Shown: positions 34,230 through 44,490, counted from the stretch's first letter. The stretch: 64,000 nt of DNA from Pedococcus badiiscoriae (GCF_013408925.1 NZ_JACCAB010000001.1:310001-374000); one strand, 5' to 3'. Numbers and translations are program-made. The notes: a model not told the origin generated them from the letters alone.

Positions 34230-34710
34230 CCGCGCCGGTGTCCTCGATGCCGGCGGGCTCGACGTCCTCGTCGGACTCGGCGTCCTCGTCGGGCTCGGGC
34301 TTGCGGTAGGGGTCGGCGTCGCCGGCGTAGGTCGCACCGGCGGCCGCAGCCGCCACGGCCTCGTCGCGCTCCTTGGCCTCGCGCAGGAGGTCTTCCATGT
34401 GCGCCGCGGTCTCGGGGATCGCGTCGGCGAAGAAGTCGAGGCTCGGGGTGAGCCGGATCTGGATCTGCTGGCCCACGAACGACCTCAGACGGCCCTTGTT
34501 CTTCTCCAGCAGGGCGGCCGTCTTCTCACGCTGGGTCTCGTCACCGAAGACCGTGTAGAAGACCGACGCGTGCTGGAGGTCGCCCGTCACGCGGACGTCG
34601 GTGATGGTGATGAAACCGAGGTCCGGGTCCTTGACGATCGACACGACGTTCGCGGCGATGAGGGTCTTGATGCGGTCGGCGATCTTGCGGGCGCGTCCGG
34701 CGTCAGCCAT
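34216..34710 (-). CDS. rbfA: Ribosome-binding factor A
   Basis: 164 residues. 'RIKTLIAANVVSIVKDPDLGFITITDVRVTGDL' in broken form is the RbfA KH-like domain that matures 16S rRNA in 30S assembly. The C-terminal 50 residues are an acidic Asp/Glu-rich extension typical of actinobacteria. ATG preceded by a GGAG ribosome-binding site. Confidence 0.95.
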   Translation of the reverse strand: MADAGRARKIADRIKTLIAANVVSIVKDPDLGFITITDVRVTGDLQHASVFYTVFGDETQREKTAALLEKNKGRLRSFVGQQIQIRLTPSLDFFADAIPETAAHMEDLLREAKERDEAVAAAAAGATYAGDADPYRKPEPDEDAESDEDVEPAGIEDTGADARA

Positions 34711-34799
34711 GCGGGACTCCTTGGTGGGTTCGGTGAGGATGAGGCTCTCAGGCGAAGTCGGGGGCGACCAGCGGCCGCCCCCGACCCACACGGCATACG

Positions 34800-37727
34800 T
34801 CAGGCGCGGGGCTTCTCGCGCATTTCGTAGGTGGCGATGAGGTCGCCGATCTGGAGGTCGTTGTAGGACCCCAGGTTGATGCCGCACTCGAAGCCCTCGC
34901 GGACCTCGGTAACGTCATCCTTGAACCGGCGCAGTCCGGCGATCTCGACGTTCTCGGAGATGACCACCCCGTTGCGGGTGATCCGTGCCCGGGTGCCGCG
35001 CTTGATCTCGCCGCTGCGCACGATGGAACCGGCGATGTTGCCGAACTTGCTGGAGCGGAAGATCTCGCGGATCTCGGCGGTACCGAGCTCCACCTCCTCG
35101 AACTCCGGCTTGAGCATGCCCTTGAGGGCCGCCTCGATCTCCTCGATGGCCTGGTAGATCACCGAGTAGTAGCGGATCTCGACACCCTCGCGCTCGGCGT
35201 AGTCGGCGTTCTGACCCTCCGCGCGCACGTTGAACCCGATGATCACGGCGTTCGAGGCCATCGCGAGGTTGATGTTGTTCATCGTGATCGCACCGACGCC
35301 GCGGTCGATGATCCGCAGGTCGACCTCGTCGCCCACGTCGATCTGCAGCAGCGCGTCCTCGAGGGCTTCGACGGAACCGGACACGTCACCCTTGAGGATG
35401 AGGTTGAGGGTCTCGACCTTGCCTGCTGCGAGGGCCTCGGTGAGGTCCTCGAGCGAGATGCGCTTGCGGGCCTTGGCCAGCGAGGCCTGACGGTCCGCGG
35501 CTTCGCGACGCTCGGCGATCTGACGGGCCGTGCGGTCGTCCGGGGCCACCACGAAGGTGTCACCGGCACGCGGCACGGAGGACAGGCCGAGCACCTGCAC
35601 GGGACGGGACGGACCCGCCTCGGTGAGGTTGTTGCCGTGCTCGTCCAGCATCGCGCGGACGCGGCCGTAGGCCGAACCCGTGACGATCGCGTCCCCGACG
35701 TGCAGGGTGCCGGCCTGGACCAGCACCGTGGCCGTGGCGCCACGGCCACGGTCGAGGTTGGCCTCGATCGCGACACCGCGGGCGTCGCGGTCGGCGTTGG
35801 CGCGCAGGTCGAGCGCGGCGTCGGCGGTGAGCAGGACGGCCTCGAGGAGGGCGTCGATGTTCTGGCCGGCCTTGGCCGACACGTCGACGAACATCGTCTC
35901 GCCGCCGTACTCCTCGGCGACGAGGTTGTACTCGGTGAGCTGCTGGCGCACCTTGGACGGGTTCGCACCCTCGACGTCGATCTTGTTGACCGCCACGACG
36001 ATCGGCACGTCCGCAGCCTGGGCGTGGTTGAGCGCCTCGATGGTCTGCGGCATGACGCCGTCGTCGGCCGCGACCACGAGGATCGCGATGTCGGTCACCT
36101 TGGCACCGCGGGCACGCATGGCCGTGAAGGCCTCGTGACCCGGGGTGTCGATGAAGGTGATCGGACGGTCGACGCCCTCGTGCATCTTGTGCACCTGGTA
36201 GGCACCGATGTGCTGGGTGATCCCACCGGACTCGCCACCGGCGACGTCCTCGTTGCGGATCGCGTCGAGCAGGCGGGTCTTTCCGTGGTCGACGTGGCCC
36301 ATGACTGTCACGACCGGCGGCCGCGGCTGCAGGTCCTCGTCGTCCTCACCCTCGATACCCGTCTCCAGGTCGATGTTGAAGGCGTCGAAGAGCTCCTTCT
36401 CCTCCTCTTCGGGGGAGACGACCTCGATGTTGTAGCCGAGCTCGGCACCGAGCAGCTTGAAGGTGTCCTCGTCTAGCGACTGGGTGGCCGTGGCCATCTC
36501 GCCGAGGTGGAACAGCACCGTCACGAGGGCGCCGGGGTTGGCGTTGATCTTGTCGGCGAAGTCGCTCAGGGACGAGCCGCGACGCACCCGGATGAGGGTG
36601 TCGCCGTTGCCGCGGGGCACACTGACGCCACCCAGCGACGGGGCCTGCATCTGCTCGAACTCCTGGCGCTTCGCGCGCTTGGACTTGCGACCACGCACGG
36701 GACGGCCACCGCCGCGCCCGAAGGCACCTGCGGTCGAGCCGCGACCGGCGCCACCACGGAAGCCACCACCACCGGGACGACCGGCGAATCCGCCGCCACC
36801 GGCGGGGCCACCGGGGCCACCGGGCCCACCCGGGCCACGACCACCGGCACCACCGGGGCCACCGGGTCCACGGGCGCCGCCGCGGGCGGGACGGTCACCG
36901 GGACGGCCGACCGCGCTGCGGTCGGGCATCATGCCGGGGCTGGGGCGGGGTCCGCCGGGACGCGGGCCACCGGGGCCCGCCGTGCCACCGGGCCGCGGAC
37001 CGGCAGCACCGGGACGGCTCTGGGGACGCGGCATACCCTGGCTGGGCGCGAAGGGGTTGTTGCCCGGACGGGCAGCGTCGCGGCCCGCACCCTCCCGAGG
37101 CGCACCCTCGCGCGGTGCGCCCTCGCGGGGCCCACCCTCACGGCCGGTGCGCATGCCCTGGCTGGGCGCGAACGGGTTGTTGCCCGGGCGCGGCGCGCCG
37201 GGACGCGGGGCGCCCGGAGCTGCACCGGCCGGGCGCGGGGCGCTGCCGGGACGCGGGGACGCGGGTGTCGCCGGACCGGCCTGGTCGCCGTCACGGGCGG
37301 CCTGGACGTCGGCTCGCGCGGCCGGAGCCTGCGGGGCTGCGGGAGCCTGCGGGGCCGGGCTCGCCTGGGCAGCGGCGGCCGGAGCCGCCACGGTCTCGGC
37401 AGCCGAGGGCGCAGCTGCGGCGGGCGCGGCCGGAGCCGGGCTCGAGGGGGCAGCAGCCGGAGCCGCAGCAGCCGGAGCCGCAGCAGCGGGGGCCGCGGCG
37501 GCGGGAGCAGCGGGAGCAGCCGGACCGGCCGGCTTCGCTGCAGCCTTCTTGGCGGGAGCCTTCTTGAGGTCCTCGGGGAATGTCTCGGTCGCCTTGCGGA
37601 CGACGGGTGCCTCAATGGTCGAGCTGGCGGTCTTGACGTACTCGCCAATGCTGTTGAGGTGGGCGATCAGCGTCTTGCTGTCGGTGCCGAGCTCTTTGGC
37701 GAGCGCGCTTACACGGACCTTGGCCAC
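34800..37727 (-). CDS. infB: Translation initiation factor IF-2
   Basis: 975 residues. Residues 1-45 are the IF2N domain ('[22 protein letters not shown]'). Then a long Ala/Pro/Arg/Gly-rich linker contains two copies of [11 protein letters not shown] and repeated REGAP units. The G domain follows ('[18 protein letters not shown]', '[17 protein letters not shown]', 'VAVNKID'), then domains II-IV. Start is GTG with AGGAG upstream. It brings initiator tRNA to the 30S subunit and promotes subunit joining. A candidate promoter lies upstream at 37803-37831. Confidence 0.98.
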   Translation of the reverse strand: MAKVRVSALAKELGTDSKTLIAHLNSIGEYVKTASSTIEAPVVRKATETFPEDLKKAPAKKAAAKPAGPAAPAAPAAAAPAAAAPAAAAPAAAPSSPAPAAPAAAAPSAAETVAAPAAAAQASPAPQAPAAPQAPAARADVQAARDGDQAGPATPASPRPGSAPRPAGAAPGAPRPGAPRPGNNPFAPSQGMRTGREGGPREGAPREGAPREGAGRDAARPGNNPFAPSQGMPRPQSRPGAAGPRPGGTAGPGGPRPGGPRPSPGMMPDRSAVGRPGDRPARGGARGPGGPGGAGGRGPGGPGGPGGPAGGGGFAGRPGGGGFRGGAGRGSTAGAFGRGGGRPVRGRKSKRAKRQEFEQMQAPSLGGVSVPRGNGDTLIRVRRGSSLSDFADKINANPGALVTVLFHLGEMATATQSLDEDTFKLLGAELGYNIEVVSPEEEEKELFDAFNIDLETGIEGEDDEDLQPRPPVVTVMGHVDHGKTRLLDAIRNEDVAGGESGGITQHIGAYQVHKMHEGVDRPITFIDTPGHEAFTAMRARGAKVTDIAILVVAADDGVMPQTIEALNHAQAADVPIVVAVNKIDVEGANPSKVRQQLTEYNLVAEEYGGETMFVDVSAKAGQNIDALLEAVLLTADAALDLRANADRDARGVAIEANLDRGRGATATVLVQAGTLHVGDAIVTGSAYGRVRAMLDEHGNNLTEAGPSRPVQVLGLSSVPRAGDTFVVAPDDRTARQIAERREAADRQASLAKARKRISLEDLTEALAAGKVETLNLILKGDVSGSVEALEDALLQIDVGDEVDLRIIDRGVGAITMNNINLAMASNAVIIGFNVRAEGQNADYAEREGVEIRYYSVIYQAIEEIEAALKGMLKPEFEEVELGTAEIREIFRSSKFGNIAGSIVRSGEIKRGTRARITRNGVVISENVEIAGLRRFKDDVTEVREGFECGINLGSYNDLQIGDLIATYEMREKPRA

Positions 37728-37802
37728 GTTTCTCCTGTTCCTGGTCCGTGTGTCAGGTGACAGGCGCGGACCGTCGTTAAAGCTGGGGGCAGCTCATTGC
37801 TG

Positions 37803-37831
37803 AGTTCTCATCGAATGCTCATCAGCGTCAA
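37803..37831 (-). promoter_or_regulatory. Candidate promoter upstream of infB
   Basis: Minus-strand TTGACG (37831-37826) is followed after 17 bp by AGAACT (37808-37803). The -35 is good, the -10 weak. It would let infB be transcribed separately from ylxR-nusA-rimP. Confidence 0.35.
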
Positions 37832-37915
37832 ACCCAATCTCGGTTCGATGGACATAGCCGGTTCCACGGGGCCAGTTGGTCCCCTGGAGGTGGACGGTCC
37901 CCTCAGGTGAGGGGC

Positions 37916-38260
37916 TTAGGTGCTCGTGGTCGTGCCCAGGCCCTCGACGTATGCCGTGACCGCCGCCGGATCAGGCGCGGCGCTGACACGCAGCGCGCGA
38001 CCGAACGCCCGGCGGCGCAGGGCCTGCTCAAGACAGTCGCCCGTGGGGTGCAGCCAAGCGCCGCGCCCCGGCAGGCAACGCCGCAGGTCAGGAGTCAGCC
38101 GGATCGCTCCGGTCTCGTCCGTCTCCGCGACCACTCGCAGGAGTGCCGACCAGCTATCCGTCCGGCGGCATCCCACACACGTCCGGGTCGGTTGCCCGTG
38201 CGGGGTGTGGAGGGTCGTGCTCGATGCCGCTGGCCGGAGTCCAGTCCGGTCGGTCACCAC
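37916..38260 (-). CDS. ylxR: YlxR/DUF448 RNA-binding protein (RnpM)
   Basis: 114 residues. 'QPTRTCVGCRRTDSWSALLRVV' in broken form is the YlxR signature, and a second conserved part is 'GRGAWLHPTGDCLEQAL'. YlxR lies between nusA and infB in most bacteria; in B. subtilis it is reported to bind RNase P RNA. The GTG at 38260 leaves 11 bp to the nusA stop. Confidence 0.93.
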   Translation of the reverse strand: MVTDRTGLRPAASSTTLHTPHGQPTRTCVGCRRTDSWSALLRVVAETDETGAIRLTPDLRRCLPGRGAWLHPTGDCLEQALRRRAFGRALRVSAAPDPAAVTAYVEGLGTTTST

Positions 38261-38271
38261 CAGTCTAGCCC

Positions 38272-39363
38272 CTACTGCCGATCGGACGCGTCATCCGCAT
38301 CAGCGGTCGACGCCCCGACGGGGGCAGTGTCGGGGCGGATGTCGATGCGCCAGCCGGTCAGCTTCGCGGCCAGTCGGGCGTTCTGGCCCTCCTTGCCGAT
38401 GGCCAGCGACAGCTGGTAGTCGGGCACGATCACCCGCGCGGAGCGCAGGGTCGGGTCGACGATCTCCACCGACTGGACGCGTGACGGCGACAGGGCCGCC
38501 GCCACGAAGGTGCGAGGGTCCTCGGAGTAGTCGACGATGTCGATCTTCTCCCCGTGCAGCTCGGTCATGACGGCGCGGACGCGCGCCCCCATCGGCCCGA
38601 TGCAGGCGCCCTTGGCGTTGAGACCGGCCACCTTGGAGTGGACCGCGATCTTGGTGCGGTGGCCGGCCTCCCGCGCGAGCGCGGCGATCTCGACCGAACC
38701 GTCGGCGATCTCGGGCACCTCGAGGGCGAACAGCTTGCGCACCAGGTTGGGGTGGGTGCGGGACAGGCCGATCTGGGGCCCCTTGGGTCCACGCCGCACC
38801 GAGACCACGAAGCAGCGCAACCGCTCGCCGTGGACGTACTTCTCCCCCGGCACCTGCTCGGCCAGCGGCAGGATGCCCTCGACGGTGCCGAAGTCGACGG
38901 TCACGACACGCGGGTCCGGGCTCTGCTGGATGATGCCGGCCACGACGTCTCCCTCGCGGCCCTTGAAGTCGCCCATGATCGCGTCGTCCTCGAGGTCGCG
39001 CAGCCGCTGCACGATGACCTGGCGCGCGGTGGAGGCGGCGATCCGGCCGAAGCCGGTGGGGGTGTCGTCGAACTCCGGCCCGTACTCGCGGGGTGCGCGC
39101 TCGGCGGGAACGGACGGGGCGCCGGTGTCGGCGTCCTCGTCGGCCTCCGCGCCGCGCTCGGGCTGGGGCTGCTCGAGCTCCTCCCTGGCCCAGACGACGA
39201 CGTGCCCGGTCTTGCGGTCGAGCTCCACCCGCGCCGAGCGGTAGGCCCCGTCGGTGCGGTGGTAGGCCACGAGGAGGGCCTGCTCGATCGCGGGGATGAG
39301 GATGTCGAGGGAGATGTCGCGCTCGCGCTCCAGCGCCCTCAGTGCAGCCAGGTCGATGTCCAT
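38272..39363 (-). CDS. nusA: Transcription termination/antitermination factor NusA
   Basis: 363 residues. N-terminal RNAP-binding domain ('[26 protein letters not shown]'), an acidic insert (75-100), S1 domain ('[29 protein letters not shown]'), KH1 and KH2 ('PIGARVRAV'-like '[15 protein letters not shown]' and '[18 protein letters not shown]'). It modulates pausing, termination and rRNA antitermination. The ATG overlaps neither neighbour: rimP stops 2 bp upstream, an operon. Confidence 0.97.
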   Translation of the reverse strand: MDIDLAALRALERERDISLDILIPAIEQALLVAYHRTDGAYRSARVELDRKTGHVVVWAREELEQPQPERGAEADEDADTGAPSVPAERAPREYGPEFDDTPTGFGRIAASTARQVIVQRLRDLEDDAIMGDFKGREGDVVAGIIQQSPDPRVVTVDFGTVEGILPLAEQVPGEKYVHGERLRCFVVSVRRGPKGPQIGLSRTHPNLVRKLFALEVPEIADGSVEIAALAREAGHRTKIAVHSKVAGLNAKGACIGPMGARVRAVMTELHGEKIDIVDYSEDPRTFVAAALSPSRVQSVEIVDPTLRSARVIVPDYQLSLAIGKEGQNARLAAKLTGWRIDIRPDTAPVGASTADADDASDRQ

Positions 39364-39364
39364 G

Positions 39365-39898
39365 TCAGTTCTCCTCAGAGTTGTCGTCGTCGCCGGCTGC
39401 CCTGGAGAACTCGACCTGCACCACAGCCCTGGACACGTCGGCATACGCCAGGTCCACGGACTGGGCGGGCGCCTGCTTGACCCCGGGCACCTCCAGGGTC
39501 ACACCGGTCTCACCTGCCGCAGTGATGCGGCCGGTGACAGCAGGACCGTCGAGCGGGGTGATGGTGACCAGCCGGGAGACGTTGCGCCGGAAGTGGCGAG
39601 GCTCGGTGAGCGGGCGGTCGATGCCCGGCGACCCGACCTCGAGGGTGTACGGCTGCTCGCCCATCGCCCCCGTCTCGTCGAGGGCATCGCTGACGGCTCG
39701 GGTGGCGTCGGCGACCTCGTCGAGGGTCAGCGGGGGCGTGGTGGACGTCGTGTCCCCGGTCGTGTCGAGGATGCGGTCGATCCACAGACGGACGAGGCGG
39801 CGCTTGCCGGCAGGGGTCACGGCGACGTCTTCGACCAGCAGGCCGAGGTCACGCAACGGGCCCTCGACGGCGGGACGAATCTGTTCCTTGACGCTCAC
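39365..39898 (-). CDS. rimP: Ribosome maturation factor RimP
   Basis: 177 residues from the GTG at 39898. '[23 protein letters not shown]' and '[28 protein letters not shown]' identify RimP, which assists 30S maturation; the latter is the most conserved block. An in-frame ATG upstream (39985) would add residues with no RimP match. First gene of the rimP-nusA-ylxR-infB-rbfA-truB-ribF run on the minus strand, divergent from the ferritin-like lipoprotein. Confidence 0.95.
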   Translation of the reverse strand: MSVKEQIRPAVEGPLRDLGLLVEDVAVTPAGKRRLVRLWIDRILDTTGDTTSTTPPLTLDEVADATRAVSDALDETGAMGEQPYTLEVGSPGIDRPLTEPRHFRRNVSRLVTITPLDGPAVTGRITAAGETGVTLEVPGVKQAPAQSVDLAYADVSRAVVQVEFSRAAGDDDNSEEN

Positions 39899-39963
39899 TG
39901 ACTCGTCCTCTCTGAAGTTTGGTGGCCGTGCACCAGTCACTCTATCGGCGGCGTCAGTGGCAC

Positions 39964-39987
39964 GCATGCCCGCACCCGCGGGCATGC
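39964..39987 (+). promoter_or_regulatory. Perfect 10-bp inverted repeat upstream of the lipoprotein gene
   Basis: Arms 39964-39973 and 39978-39987 are perfectly complementary with a 4-base loop, 13 bp before the ATG at 40000. It could be an operator for the divergent pair rimP/lipoprotein or an RNA hairpin blocking the ribosome site. Function not shown. Confidence 0.4.
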
Positions 39988-39999
39988 CATGATCGGCCC

Positions 40000-41025
40000 A
40001 TGCCCCAGGACGACACCCGTATGCCGGCGTGCCCCTCCCGGCGCCGCGTGCTCACCCTGGGCCTGGGTCTGGGACTGGGCGCGGTGACGGCGGGCTCGCT
40101 CGCCGCCTGTGGGATCCGGCTCGAGGACAACGCCCCGCAGCTTCCACTCATCCCGAAGCGCCCACCGGTGCCGAGTGAGTCGTTCCTGCTCGCCCTGTGG
40201 CGGCACAGTGAGGACCTGGCCATCCGCGCGGCGTCCCTGCGCGGCCCGGCGACCAGCGTGCCGGCCCGGCTGGCCGCCCTGCACCGCCGGCAGGTGGTCG
40301 TGCTGGAGACCGAGCTGTTGAGGCTGGGCGTCCCTGCCACCGCGCTGGACGCCGCCGCCCGCTCGTCCACCCGACCGACGGGGACGTCGACCGCGGCGTC
40401 GACAGGATCGAAGGCGACTGGGGCGGCCGGCACGGCCTCCGCGCTCCACGGGCCGAAGGGCCTGGGTGCCGAGGAGGCCAGCGACCTGGGGCCGACGGCC
40501 ATCTCCTCGCTCGCGAAGGTGCCCACGGCCGCCATCCCCCTCGTCGGCAGCGTCCTGGCCCAGCGGTCAGCGGCGGCCGCCCTGCTGGGCGCTCCCGCCC
40601 CGTGGCCGGGGTCCAACTGGTCGGCCACCTCCCTGGCGGCGTCCTACCTCGAGAGCACCCGGGCCGCGGTCTACGCGTTCCAGGTCGTCGCCGCACAGTC
40701 GCCCAGTGGTGCCCAGCACGCGCAGGCGCTGGCCACCCTCGCCACGCTGGAGGCGCGCGCGCAGGACCAGGAGTCACTGGCCGGCGCCTCTGCCGGACCA
40801 CCCGCCCTCGGTTATCCCCTGCCGTTCCCGGTGACGACCCCCGCGGCCGCCCGCAAGCTCGCCGTCCAGGTGCTCACCGAGCTGCGCGCGTCCGTCGCCC
40901 GGGACCTGGGCTCCACCGGCGGCGACACCGGTCCCCTGGGCGCGCTCGTCCAGTGGCTGGCCGACACGGAGGTCCTGGCGTCCCGGTGGGGCGTCCCGCT
41001 GTCGGCCTTCCCCGGCCTCACGTGA
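40000..41025 (+). CDS. Tat/lipoprotein with ferritin-like DUF4439-type domain
   Basis: 341 residues. An N-terminal 'SRRRVLTLGLGLGLGAVTAG' Tat-like region runs into a lipobox 'SLAACG' (Cys at about residue 38), so it is likely exported and lipid-anchored. The C-terminal half ('GYPLPFPVTTPAAARKLAVQVL ... QWLADTEVLASRWG') matches the ferritin-like DUF4439 pattern. In Mycobacterium a comparable protein lies beside rimP (Rv2843/Rv2844 region), which supports the call. Function unknown. The 3' end overlaps the start of the kinase-like gene by 4 bp (GTGA). Confidence 0.75.
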   Translation: MPQDDTRMPACPSRRRVLTLGLGLGLGAVTAGSLAACGIRLEDNAPQLPLIPKRPPVPSESFLLALWRHSEDLAIRAASLRGPATSVPARLAALHRRQVVVLETELLRLGVPATALDAAARSSTRPTGTSTAASTGSKATGAAGTASALHGPKGLGAEEASDLGPTAISSLAKVPTAAIPLVGSVLAQRSAAAALLGAPAPWPGSNWSATSLAASYLESTRAAVYAFQVVAAQSPSGAQHAQALATLATLEARAQDQESLAGASAGPPALGYPLPFPVTTPAAARKLAVQVLTELRASVARDLGSTGGDTGPLGALVQWLADTEVLASRWGVPLSAFPGLT

Positions 41026-41966
41026 CCCGTCCCGGCGACGTCGCACCACTGGTCCCCGAGCAGTTCACTGCCGCACTGCAGCGCTTCTCGGCACAGGACG
41101 GGACGGTCGGGGGGCCGTCCGGGTCCGACTGGGCCGCGCGACTTCCACGACTGCTGGCCGAGGTCCTCGACGACTGGCGGCTGGAGCCACTGGGGGTGGG
41201 CGCCACGGGGCACACCTCCCTCGTCGTCCCGGTCGATCGCGACGGCGAGCGGCTGGCCCTCAAGCTGGTCTGGCCGCACCTCGAGGCCCGTGACGAGCCG
41301 CTCGTGCTGCGTCACTGGGAGGGGCGCGGTGCGGTCCGCCTGGTCGCCGCCGACCCCGGTCGGGGCGCCCTGCTGCTCGAAGCCCTCGACGCCGACCGCG
41401 ACCTGGGTCACATCGAGGTCGACACGGCCTGCCAGGTCGTCGGCGAGCTGCTCCGGGAGCTGAATGTCCCTGCGCCGCACGGGCTCGCGACGCTGTCGTC
41501 GTTCGCCCGGGACCAGCTCGCGCGGCTGCAGGGCTCGGACGGGGCGCTCCCCCGCCGGATGCTCGAGCGCACCACCGGGCTGGTGCGCGAGCTCTCCTGC
41601 GACCCACTCTGTGACGCCACACTGATCCACACCGACCTGCACTACGGGAACGTGCTGGCGAGCCTGCCCGGGTCTGGTCGGCCCGACTGGCTGGCGATCG
41701 ACCCGCACGCGATGGCCGGACACCCGGGTTTCGAGCTCCAGCCGTTGCTGCGCAACCGCGTCGAGGAGCTGGGCACCGGATCCACCTTCCGCTACCTCGT
41801 GCGGCGTCGCCTCGAGATCTGCTGCGAGGCCGCGGGCATCGACGAGGACGAGGCACTGGCGTGGACCTTCGTGCACACGGCCTTCCAGGCCGGGTGGGCG
41901 GCGGCCGACGGTGACCGTGACGCGGTCTCCTTCAACGTCGCACTCCTGAAGGCCCTCGACGGCTGA
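41022..41966 (+). CDS. Antibiotic-type small-molecule kinase (APH(6)/hydroxyurea phosphotransferase-like)
   Basis: 314 residues, GTG start in a GTGA overlap. 'RLALKLVWPHLEARDEPLVLRHWEGRGAVRLVA' in broken form and 'LIHTDLHYGNVLASL ... WLAIDPHAMAGHPGFEL' match the aminoglycoside/hydroxyurea kinase family (PF04655): the HTDLHxxN catalytic loop and IDPH metal site are present. The family includes streptomycin 6-kinase, but most chromosomal members have unknown substrates. Coupling with a surface lipoprotein is unusual. It need not confer resistance. Confidence 0.82.
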   Translation: MTRPGDVAPLVPEQFTAALQRFSAQDGTVGGPSGSDWAARLPRLLAEVLDDWRLEPLGVGATGHTSLVVPVDRDGERLALKLVWPHLEARDEPLVLRHWEGRGAVRLVAADPGRGALLLEALDADRDLGHIEVDTACQVVGELLRELNVPAPHGLATLSSFARDQLARLQGSDGALPRRMLERTTGLVRELSCDPLCDATLIHTDLHYGNVLASLPGSGRPDWLAIDPHAMAGHPGFELQPLLRNRVEELGTGSTFRYLVRRRLEICCEAAGIDEDEALAWTFVHTAFQAGWAAADGDRDAVSFNVALLKALDG

Positions 41967-42013
41967 GCCTCGCCAGATCCCGACCGGACGCTCAGATCCC
42001 CGTCAGATCCCGG

Positions 42014-42772
42014 TCAGACCCCGGACAGCCAGCGGTACTCCACCTCGGGACGCCCGGCACCGGCATACCGCTGGGTGCGCATGGCGAGCCGGTTGTCGCA
42101 GAGGTGTTCGGCATAACGGCGCGCCGTCACCCGGCTCACGCCGCTGGCCTCGCCGAGCTCCGTCGCGGACAGGCCGGAGCCGGCGTCCCGCAGCGCCCGG
42201 GTGACGCGCGCCAACAGGTCCTCGCTCATGCCCTTGGGCAGTGCGGTCGGGGTGTTGGTGCGCACCCCGGCGACGACCTCGTCGACCTCCGCCTGGGTCG
42301 ACAGGTGCCGGGTGTCGCCGAGCTGGGTGCGGTAGGCGCGGTAGGCCTCGAGGCGGTTGCGCAGGGTCGCGAAGACGAAGGGCTTGAGGAGGTACTGCAC
42401 GACGCCGAGTGACACCGCGGCGCGGACGACGTCGAGGTCTCGGGCCGAGGTCACCGCGATGACGTCGGCCTGGTGCCCTCCGGCGCGCATGGCCCGGATG
42501 ACGTCGAGGCCGTGCCGGTCGGGCAGGTTCATGTCGAGCAGGACGACGTCGACCGGGGTGGACTGCAGCGCGCGCAGCGCCTCGTGGCTGGTGGTGGCCG
42601 TCGCCGCGACGACGAAGCCGGGCACCCGCCCGACGTATGCCGCGTGCGCCTCGAGGGCGACCGGCTCGTCCTCGACGACGAGCACGGTGAGCACTGCAGG
42701 CTGAGCGGGCCCCGCGGGCTGGGCGGGTCCGGCGGGCTGGGCGGGTCCGGCCGGACGGTCGTCCTCAGGCAT
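42014..42772 (-). CDS. CitB/DcuR-type response regulator
   Basis: 252 residues. Receiver domain 25-140 has Asp35/Glu36, phosphoacceptor Asp80, Ser/Thr109 and Lys130. The C-terminal half has a helix-turn-helix ('LSATELGEASGVSRVTARRYAEHL'). N-terminal residues 9-27 are a Pro/Ala repeat (AQPAGP three times). Overlaps the sensor kinase end by 8 bp and is on the same strand. Regulates C4-dicarboxylate or citrate uptake in this family; dctA is divergent from the kinase. Confidence 0.93.
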   Translation of the reverse strand: MPEDDRPAGPAQPAGPAQPAGPAQPAVLTVLVVEDEPVALEAHAAYVGRVPGFVVAATATTSHEALRALQSTPVDVVLLDMNLPDRHGLDVIRAMRAGGHQADVIAVTSARDLDVVRAAVSLGVVQYLLKPFVFATLRNRLEAYRAYRTQLGDTRHLSTQAEVDEVVAGVRTNTPTALPKGMSEDLLARVTRALRDAGSGLSATELGEASGVSRVTARRYAEHLCDNRLAMRTQRYAGAGRPEVEYRWLSGV

Positions 42773-44381
42773 GGATCTGCGCCCCCAGCGGCAGCCGCAC
42801 CGTGAACTCCGCACCCGGTGGGCCAGCCACCTCCAACGACCCGTCGAGGCGCGCCACGGACTGGGCCACGAGGGCGAGCCCGATGCCGCGGCGACCCGCT
42901 CCGCCCTGCTCCTTGGTGGAGAACCCCCGGCGGAACGCCTCGTCGGCGGCGTCGGGCGGCAGCCCCGGACCCGAGTCGGCGACGCTCAGCACGACGTGGC
43001 CGTCCTCGATCCGCGACGACACCTCGACGCGCCGTTGTCCCGGCGCGGAGGTGACGGCGTCGAAGGCGTTGTCGATGAGGTTCCCCACGATGGTCACCAC
43101 GTCGCGCACCGGCGCGACGTCCTGGGGCCAGACCGCATCATCCGAGATCCGGAAGTCGATCCCCCGCTCCCCGGCCTGGGCCGCCTTCCCCAGCAGCAGG
43201 GCGGTGAGCGCCGGTTCGCCGACCGAGCCGACCACGCTGTCGGTGAGGCGCTGCGACACCTGGAGCTCGTCGGTGGCGAAGGCCAGCGCGCGGTCCGGGT
43301 GCCCGAGCTCGATGAGCGACACGATGGCGTGCAACCTGTTGGCCGACTCGTGCGCCTGCGAGCGCAGCGCCTCGGTGAGCCCCCGGGCCGAGTCCAGCTC
43401 GCCGGTGAGGTGCTCGAGGTCGGTGCGATCGCGCACCGTCGCGACGAGTCCCAGCGCGCGCCCTTGCCACTGGGCCCTGGCCGTGTTGAGGACGAGCACC
43501 CGGGCCGAGGTGACGTGCAGCTCGTCCTGCCGAGGCTCCCCGTCCGTCAGTGCGGCCAGCAGCGGGGCCGACAGGCCCAGCTCCGCGAGGGGGCGGCCCC
43601 GCGCGTCCTGCGGCAGCCCCAGCAGCCTGACCGCCTCGTCGTTGGCCAGGCGCAGCCGCCCGTCGAGATCGGTGAGCAGCAGTCCCTCGGTCACGGCGTG
43701 CAGGACGGCGTCGTAGTACTCGACCATCTCCTGGAGCTGTCGCTCTCCCAGTCCGTGTGTCTGGCGGCGGATGCGGCGGGTGACCAGCGCCATGCCGAGG
43801 CCGGACAGCAGGGCGGCAGCCAGCCCCGCGAGCAGCAGCGCCGGGAGCTGGCTGCGGAGCCGCTCGCTCACCGCCGACTTGCGGATGCCGACCGCCACGA
43901 GACCGACGACGGAACCGCCGCCGTCCCGGACCGGCACGACGACGCGGCGGGACGGGCCGAGCGTGCCGGTGTAGTCCTCGACGACGGTCCCACCCGCGCG
44001 CGCCGCGGCGATGTGACCGATGAACTGGCCGCCGATCTGGCGGGGGTCGGGGTGGGTGTAGCGGACACCGTCGGGGCTCATCACGACGACGAAGTCGGTG
44101 CGCGTCCGGCGGCGGACCTCCTCGGCGAACGCCTGCAGGCCCGGTCCGGGCGCACCGCCACGCACCCCGGCGACCACCGACGGCGTGCTGGCCACCGTCT
44201 CGGCGACGGCGGTGGCTCGCGCGGTCGCCTCCTGCGTGCCGGCCCGCTGCGCCTGCGCATAAGCCGCCAGGGTCCCCACCCCGACGACGAGGAGGGCGAC
44301 CAGCACCTGGAGCGCGAAGGTCTGCGCCGCCACGCTCCAGCGCGCCGGCGCGGTGAGCCACCGTGGTGCGCTCACCGGCAT
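42765..44381 (-). CDS. CitA/DcuS-type sensor histidine kinase
   Basis: 538 residues. One transmembrane helix (about 20-43), a periplasmic PAS/Cache-like sensor (44-175, with the ligand-site-like 'RYTHPDPRQIG'), a second helix (about 180-200), a cytoplasmic PAS domain, the phosphoacceptor region 'LRSQAHESANRLHAIVSLIELG', and ATPase motifs 'GNLIDNAFDAV', 'VADSGPGLPPDAADEAF' and 'GIGLALV'. The SpoOB-type H-box is typical of actinobacterial CitA homologues. Partner regulator overlaps; transporter divergent, suggesting C4-dicarboxylate sensing. Confidence 0.94.
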   Translation of the reverse strand: MPVSAPRWLTAPARWSVAAQTFALQVLVALLVVGVGTLAAYAQAQRAGTQEATARATAVAETVASTPSVVAGVRGGAPGPGLQAFAEEVRRRTRTDFVVVMSPDGVRYTHPDPRQIGGQFIGHIAAARAGGTVVEDYTGTLGPSRRVVVPVRDGGGSVVGLVAVGIRKSAVSERLRSQLPALLLAGLAAALLSGLGMALVTRRIRRQTHGLGERQLQEMVEYYDAVLHAVTEGLLLTDLDGRLRLANDEAVRLLGLPQDARGRPLAELGLSAPLLAALTDGEPRQDELHVTSARVLVLNTARAQWQGRALGLVATVRDRTDLEHLTGELDSARGLTEALRSQAHESANRLHAIVSLIELGHPDRALAFATDELQVSQRLTDSVVGSVGEPALTALLLGKAAQAGERGIDFRISDDAVWPQDVAPVRDVVTIVGNLIDNAFDAVTSAPGQRRVEVSSRIEDGHVVLSVADSGPGLPPDAADEAFRRGFSTKEQGGAGRRGIGLALVAQSVARLDGSLEVAGPPGAEFTVRLPLGAQIHA

Positions 44382-44394
44382 ACCGGGAACTCAA

Positions 44395-44446
44395 TGAACA
44401 CAAACGTGACCCTAGCCACTGCGGGGCCCACGCTCGTCCTTGTTCA
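44395..44446. promoter_or_regulatory. Divergent sensor-kinase/dctA intergenic region with inverted TGAACA sites
   Basis: TGAACA (44395-44400) and TTGTTCA (44440-44446) form a widely spaced inverted pair in the 109-bp gap between the divergent genes. They could be binding sites for the CitB-type regulator. No footprint-type evidence can be had from sequence. Confidence 0.35.
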
Positions 44447-44490
44447 CCGCTCCCGGGCTCGGCCCGGGACCCGAGCCCCTGGAGACCACC

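Noticed and set aside
37141..37210. [11 protein letters not shown] repeats in infB as a CRISPR-like or mobile repeat
   Set aside because: They are in-frame coding duplications in the IF-2 linker and have no spacer structure.
41967..42013. CAGATCCC direct repeats between the kinase-like gene and the response regulator
   Set aside because: Too short (8 bp, three copies) and in a small convergent gap; probably slippage noise with no clear function.
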